Shown here in pieces: positions 60,226-64,000 of a DNA stretch of 64,000 nt. The stretch lies in NCBI RefSeq assembly GCF_001280085.1, contig NZ_LGED01000235.1, positions 14,042 to 78,041 on the forward strand, in the 5' to 3' direction. The notes under the pieces are model-generated. The model did not search any database and was not told the origin of the DNA. It was given only the letters and a program-made list of their open reading frames with translations. The position numbers were made by a program, and so were the translations under genes. Each line of letters opens with the position of its first letter. The stretch's first letter is position 1. This DNA comes from Saccharothrix sp. NRRL B-16348. Its GTDB lineage: Bacteria > Actinomycetota > Actinomycetes > Mycobacteriales > Pseudonocardiaceae.

Positions 60226-60827
60226 ATGAGCGACCGGGACAAGGACCCGGGAATCCTGGCGTTACGGCATCAGATCACTGTCCTGCAACGCCAACCGGGC
60301 AACACCAGGCCTCGGTCCTCCCCCGGCGACCGGGCATTCCTCGCGGCACTGCTGCACCGACTCCCGGTCCCCGCGCTTCGTCGGCTCCGACTGCTGGTGC
60401 GTCCGGAACGGTGGTGCGGTGGCACCGGGACCTCCTCGCACGACGCCACGCCACCGCGTCCCGTCCCAGGCGTCGCGGCCGACCTCGAACCGTCCGCTCC
60501 AGCCGCCTCCACCGTCCGGCAGGTCCTCAAAGACGCCGGGATCGCCCCAGCTTCCGAGCGCACCTCGACGACCTGGTCGGCCTTCCTCCGCTCGCAGGCC
60601 GACGCGTCCATAGCCTGCGATTTCTTCGAGACCTCCACGTTGAGCGGCACCCGCCTGTACGTACTCGCGGGTCATCGAACACGCCAGCCGACGGATCCGC
60701 GTCCTCGGCGCCACCGCACACCCGACCGCATCCTGGGTCACCCAAGCAAGCAGCGGTCACCCACCTCGACATCCGCCGCCGGCAACGGTTGGGCGGCATC
60801 CCCAATGAGTACCACCACGCCGCCTGA
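60226..60827 (+). pseudogene. Decayed DDE (rve/IS481-like) transposase
   Basis: The + strand reads DKDPGILALRHQITVLQRQ and GDRAFLAALLHRLP, shifts frame to TVVRWHRDLLARRHA, returns to VRQVLKDAGIAPASERTSTT and SQADASIACDFFETSTLSGT, shifts again to IEHASRRIRVLGATAHPT-like sequence, and ends with HLDIRRRQRLGGIPNEYHHA. These pieces appear in order along a common actinomycete integrase-core transposase. The section holding the later catalytic Asp/Glu is deleted. No terminal inverted repeats were found. Confidence 0.85.
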
Positions 60828-61236
60828 CCTGCACAGACGGCATTTCGGCAAGCACAAGCGCCGGCGGTGCGGCCGGAGCCCGACAGCGTCTTCCAGGCCG
60901 CCGAGCGCAAATGCGCGGAAGAGAACAACCAGTTGTGGCGCGACGCCAAGACCGACCGCCGGAAGTGGCTGAGCAAGCATTTCACCCGAACGACAACGAT
61001 GTGTGTCCGCGCAGGCACTCCACGTGAACAGTGTCGGCTCGAATATCCACATATGCGGCTAACGCGTCACCCGTCCGAATGACAAACCACAGCACCTCCT
61101 TGTCCGCCGCGTAACCGACTGCTGCACTGGTCGCGGGCCCGTTCCACCACCACCAATCCCCCGAGCAGCGCGGACCCGCCGACGCCCCTCCCGGCGCGGC
61201 GGGCCGGAGCGCGATGCACCACTTCCGGAGGGACGG
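60828..61236. other. 409-base gene-free stretch
   Basis: Between the transposase relic and the protease operon. Short open frames occur on both strands but show no recognisable protein and use atypical codons (for example TTA, ATT, GTT). Bases 60970-61110 are visibly less GC-rich than the surroundings and probably hold the promoter of the downstream four-gene operon. No clear repeat or hairpin seen. Confidence 0.6.
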
Positions 61237-61758
61237 ATGCCGGGTATAAGCATCAACGTCATCCGCGTCGGGTTCGAGAACTTCACCTCCGCCGACGCCA
61301 CCACCATCAACAACGCGCTCACGAGGTTCCAGAACGTCTACGCGACCGTGGGCATCCCAGTGCGCCGGATCGAGCGCTACCGCATACCGCTGGCCGACGC
61401 CAGGGGCCGCGACGTCATCGACAACAACGGCGAGGCCGAGGCGCTGACGGACGAGTGGACCGTCCGCAACAACGCGATCGACGTGTTCTTCGTCAAGCTC
61501 TACGTCGGGTCGGTCGCCGGCCTGTCGCCGCGCCCCGGCCCGTGCGACAAGGACGCGAAGGGCATGGACGGCGCGGTCGTGGAGATGATCGGCAGCAACA
61601 CCGGTCTGGTGCTCGCCCACGAGGTCGGTCACTACCTCGGGCTGCCCCACACCACGGGCAGTTCGTCCAACCTGATGTTCCCGTCCGTGCCCAACGGCGG
61701 GCTGCTGACCACCGCGCAGGGGAACACGATGAAGTCCCACTGCTTCATCGAGTCCTAG
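61237..61758 (+). CDS. Metzincin-like zinc metallopeptidase, first gene of a four-gene operon
   Basis: 173 aa; GGAGGG a few bases before ATG 61237. Zinc site HEVGHYLGLPH (HExxHxxGxxH) at about residues 128-138, followed by SSNLMFPSVPNG, where the Met matches the metzincin Met-turn. N-terminal ISINVIRVGFENFTSADATT, then NNALTRFQNVYATVGIPVRR, is like matrixin/pappalysin-type folds that have lost their propeptide. It has no signal peptide, so the enzyme appears to act in the cytoplasm or leave by another route. Cys in GPCDKDAKG might play a switch role (inference). Confidence 0.85.
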   Translation: MPGISINVIRVGFENFTSADATTINNALTRFQNVYATVGIPVRRIERYRIPLADARGRDVIDNNGEAEALTDEWTVRNNAIDVFFVKLYVGSVAGLSPRPGPCDKDAKGMDGAVVEMIGSNTGLVLAHEVGHYLGLPHTTGSSSNLMFPSVPNGGLLTTAQGNTMKSHCFIES

Positions 61759-61776
61759 CCGACACCGGAGACCGAC

Positions 61777-62763
61777 ATGGTGAAGATCGACATTCCGGGA
61801 GTCGAGCCCGGTCCGGACGTCGTCCGTGAGTCCCTCGCGGGCCGTGTGCCCGGCGTGCCGCCCTCGGTGGCGCTGGCCCTGCTGTCCGAGCTGGACGTGC
61901 CGGGCGCCGACCGGGTGGCACTGCTGCGCGACAGCGTCGAGAACACCGACCTCGAGCCGCACGTGCGCGCCGGGGCCGTCACCGTCTACGCGCGGGTCGC
62001 GGGCGCGGAGGCCGTGCCCACCCTGCTGTCCGCGCTCGGCGGGGACGACCGGGTGGCCGCCGCCGCAGCCACCGCCCTGGGCCACGTGGGCGCCGCGGAG
62101 CACCTCGACGCGCTGCGGGAACGGCGCAGTCGCGACACCGGGGACCTGCTGCGCGACCGCGCGCGGTTCGCCGAGGACCTCATCGTCCACCGGCTCGGGC
62201 TCACCGACCGGGTGGACGACGCGGACCTGCCCGAGGCCGCGCCCGCGCCCGAGGAGGTCGGGGCGCTGGCGTTCGCCGCGGTCCGGCCGGGTCCCGAACG
62301 GCGCTCCCGCGCGCTCAAGGCGATCAAGCGGGACCTGCCCTGGTTCGACCCCGCCGACCACGACGTCTACGAGGTCCAGTGCGGCCCGCGCCTGCTGGAG
62401 GTCGCAGTCGACCGGGGCGTCCTCGGCACCGAGGGCCGCGGCAGGCTCCGCCGGGGTCCCGCCACGCCGGCCGTCGTCGCGGTGCAGGACCTGGAGTACG
62501 ACGACTTCTACCCGGCGTTGATCGCGCTGAGCCGCCCGCGCGGCGACCGCCTCGCGGTGCGGCTGGTCCGGCTGACCGGCGAGGACGTCTACCTCGCCGA
62601 GGGGCCGCTGGCCGAAGGTGACCTGGTGCTCGAACTGCGCGCCGCGCAACGCCCCGGCGCCGCGCCCGTGGCCGGACGGCTGCGGGTCACCGCCAAGGAG
62701 GTCGAGATCTCGGGTGTGTCCGACCGGCGTACCACGCCCAAGCGCAACCCGCAGGCGGAGTAG
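61777..62763 (+). CDS. HEAT-repeat-like protein of the protease operon
   Basis: 328 aa. Residues 25-130 contain short helical repeats (ALALLSELDVPGADRVALLR, EPHVRAGAVTVYARVAGAEA, VAAAAATALGHVGAAEHLDAL) like HEAT/PBS-lyase repeats. The second half is beta-rich (GPRLLEVAVDRGVLGTEGRG, GDRLAVRLVRLTGEDVYLAE). Arg-rich end. No enzyme motif found. A binding or scaffold role beside the protease is plausible, but nothing in the sequence shows it. It begins 18 bases after the protease stop. Confidence 0.78.
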   Translation: MVKIDIPGVEPGPDVVRESLAGRVPGVPPSVALALLSELDVPGADRVALLRDSVENTDLEPHVRAGAVTVYARVAGAEAVPTLLSALGGDDRVAAAAATALGHVGAAEHLDALRERRSRDTGDLLRDRARFAEDLIVHRLGLTDRVDDADLPEAAPAPEEVGALAFAAVRPGPERRSRALKAIKRDLPWFDPADHDVYEVQCGPRLLEVAVDRGVLGTEGRGRLRRGPATPAVVAVQDLEYDDFYPALIALSRPRGDRLAVRLVRLTGEDVYLAEGPLAEGDLVLELRAAQRPGAAPVAGRLRVTAKEVEISGVSDRRTTPKRNPQAE

Positions 62764-62767
62764 GGAC

Positions 62768-63163
62768 ATGCCGCCGCCGGAGGGCTGGCGCGTGCTGCGG
62801 CTGGGCGACGCGGTGGAACTCGCCGTGCCGCCCGACGCCGCGGAGGTCGACCTGCCGCCGGTCGACTCGGTGTTCGGCGTGCTGCGCGGCGAGGGCTACG
62901 AGGTCGTCTACGACTACGGACGCTACGGCGAGGACCTCGCCGACTTGCGCGACCTGCCCGGCTACACCCGGAGGGAGCGGCAGGTGCAGGCGCGGACCGC
63001 CACCGACATCGCCGTGGCCGGCGCGGGCGACCCGTGGCGGCGGGTGCGAGTGCTGCGCGTGGACAACGACCGCGACCAGCTGACCGTCCGCGTGTCCTGT
63101 GTGGACGACCGGACCTGCGCCCTCGCCGACACCCTGTTCGACCTCGTGCGGTTCACCAAGTGA
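62768..63163 (+). CDS. Unknown 131-aa protein of the protease operon
   Basis: 131 aa; ATG 62768, four bases after the previous stop. It looks like a compact alpha/beta protein: GWRVLRLGDAVELAVPPDA, FGVLRGEGYEVVYDYGRYGE, WRRVRVLRVDNDRDQLTVRV. Acidic in its first half. No signal peptide or membrane segment. I do not recognise a family. Tight spacing within the operon indicates joint function with the protease. Confidence 0.75.
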   Translation: MPPPEGWRVLRLGDAVELAVPPDAAEVDLPPVDSVFGVLRGEGYEVVYDYGRYGEDLADLRDLPGYTRRERQVQARTATDIAVAGAGDPWRRVRVLRVDNDRDQLTVRVSCVDDRTCALADTLFDLVRFTK

Positions 63164-63177
63164 TAAGGACCGGTGCC

Positions 63178-63582
63178 GTGGAGATATTCAACCTCGTGGT
63201 GCGCGCCGTGCTGACCGTGTTCATCCTCGCGATCACGGTGTGGTGGCTGGTGCTGGTGGGGGCGAAGTTGGGCATCGCACCAGTGAAGGACGCCACCGGC
63301 AACGTGCTGGACGAGTACCAGCGGGCCAAGGACATCCTGCTCGTCGTACTCCCACTGGTGACGACAGCGTTCGGCTACTGGTTCGGCGCGCGGGGCAAGG
63401 ACAAGGCCGAGGACGACGCCGCCGTCGCCCGGCGCGAGCTGACGGCCGTCCTGGCCACCTCGGACAACCCGAAGCTGCTGCGCCAGTCCCGCGAGAACTA
63501 CCCCGACATGTTCGGCTACGCACCGCGCCGACTGTTCCGTCGGCCTCCGCTTCCGCAGCCGCCTCCGCAGCCGCAGCCGTAA
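63178..63582 (+). CDS. Small two-TM protein of the protease operon
   Basis: 134 aa from GTG 63178 (AAGGA at 63165-63169). Two hydrophobic segments (FNLVVRAVLTVFILAITVWW and the run ILLVVLPLVTTAFGYWFGA) separated by a charged loop (KDATGNVLDEYQRAKD). A cytoplasmic helix (ARGKDKAEDDAAVARREL) and a Pro/Gln-rich end (PPLPQPPPQPQP) follow. Looks like a membrane anchor for the operon's soluble proteins; inference from shape only. Confidence 0.75.
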   Translation: MEIFNLVVRAVLTVFILAITVWWLVLVGAKLGIAPVKDATGNVLDEYQRAKDILLVVLPLVTTAFGYWFGARGKDKAEDDAAVARRELTAVLATSDNPKLLRQSRENYPDMFGYAPRRLFRRPPLPQPPPQPQP

Positions 63583-63709
63583 GGAATGACCGGCACAGCG
63601 GACCTCGAGATCGATCAGCGACCAGGCGGTCTACGTCCGGCGCCGACAGGAGCTCATCGACAGCGGACGGATGCCCGGGACGACCAGCACCGTTCGATGC
63701 GAGGCTGGT

Positions 63710-63752
63710 GGCCGCCATGGCCTCGCCCCTTGGGGCGAGGGCCGCGGCGGCC
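63710..63752. terminator. Stacked hairpin between convergent genes
   Basis: Inner arms CCTCGCCCC (63721-63729) and GGGGCGAGG (63732-63740), with outer arms GGCCGCC (63710-63716) and GGCGGCC (63746-63752), between the + strand operon and the - strand oxidoreductase gene. Likely a bidirectional terminator. Confidence 0.65.
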
Positions 63753-63813
63753 TCGGGATCGATGTTCAGTGTTGTGGTCGTCGTTGAGGGGTTGGTGAGT
63801 GGGGGCTGGATCG

Positions 63814-64000
63814 TCAGGCGGCGGGCGGGATGGCCACGATCTTGCCGTGGATGTTTCCCGCGTCGGCCTGCTGGTGGATGGTGGGCAGGTCGCTGAGCGG
63901 TACGCGCCGGGCGATCTCGACGTGGAGGTCGCCGCGGTCGATGAGGCCGACGAGGCCCGAGAGGACGTCCGCGTCGGGGTGGACGAAGATCGTGGCCGCG
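63814..64000 (-). CDS. Quinone oxidoreductase/zinc-type alcohol dehydrogenase-like protein, 3' end only
   Basis: The last 61 codons of a gene that begins beyond the window; stop TGA at 63816-63814. It reads IFVHPDADVLSGLVGLIDRG, then DLHVEIARRVPLSDL and GNIHGKIVAIPPAA. The ending GK-IV with a preceding basic VPL segment is typical of the C-terminus of MDR-family NADPH:quinone oxidoreductases. The cofactor motif lies outside the window. Confidence 0.8.
   Translation of the reverse strand, partial: AATIFVHPDADVLSGLVGLIDRGDLHVEIARRVPLSDLPTIHQQADAGNIHGKIVAIPPAA

Noticed and set aside
60867..61082. Short plus-strand frame of 71 codons
   Set aside because: No recognisable protein, no ribosome binding site, and atypical codon use in a transposase-damaged stretch.
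60982..61240. Minus-strand frame ending in a Trp-rich, protein-like sequence
   Set aside because: It contains TTA and other rare codons, lacks a start with a binding site, and lies in the probable promoter region.

Overview
The window is strongly GC-rich DNA with G/C-biased third codon positions, many GTG starts and four-base start/stop overlaps. It carries large modular synthetases, MbtH, type VII (ESX-type) secretion genes, NACHT/STAND NTPases and DUF4383/DUF6292-like proteins. Together these point to a filamentous actinomycete, most likely Pseudonocardiaceae (a Saccharothrix/Actinosynnema/Lentzea-like genus). The family is an inference from gene content, not a search result.

Region 1 (1-25305, + strand): the 3' part of a nonribosomal peptide synthetase (NRPS) locus. 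A synthetase truncated by the window edge is followed by a giant five-module synthetase (6224 aa), an MFS exporter and an MbtH-like activator. The last three genes are joined by 4-base overlaps. Epimerisation domains sit in every second module, so the seven modules in view predict a D-L-D-L-D-L-D stretch. The first module in view has lost its adenylation core. The last module ends in an epimerisation domain with no thioesterase. Three consecutive adenylation domains have a doubly acidic pocket that suggests cationic residues, and the last two have greasy pockets. A perfect hairpin closes the operon.

Region 2 (25332-36917): ordinary chromosomal genes. They are a ChrA transporter, a small exported protein, a methyltransferase, a divergent LysR/SDR pair with a clear T-N11-A palindrome, a metallophosphoesterase, a small helical protein, a GT4 glycosyltransferase, DUF6292-like and DUF4383 proteins, a divergent MarR/EamA-transporter pair with two palindromic operators, a winged-helix regulator and an S9 peptidase. 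A 138-base nested inverted-repeat element lies at 31861-31998.

Region 3 (36925-45470, - strand): a two-gene lipid/polyketide unit. A fully reducing type I PKS (KS-AT-DH-ER-KR-ACP) carries a fused C-terminal S9-like hydrolase, and its stop codon overlaps the start of a Baeyer-Villiger-type flavin monooxygenase.

Region 4 (45732-63582): an accessory, conflict-like island. It holds an XRE-NACHT-six-TM protein, then a ten-gene minus-strand cluster of ESX-type substrates with EspG and YbaB but no secretion machinery. The last gene of that cluster is a candidate effector. Next come a two-gene cassette (small membrane protein plus STAND NTPase sharing an NTG-rich motif), a decayed NRPS fragment abutting a decayed transposase, and a four-gene operon of metzincin-like protease, HEAT-like protein, unknown protein and membrane protein. 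The window ends in the tail of a quinone-oxidoreductase-like gene on the minus strand.
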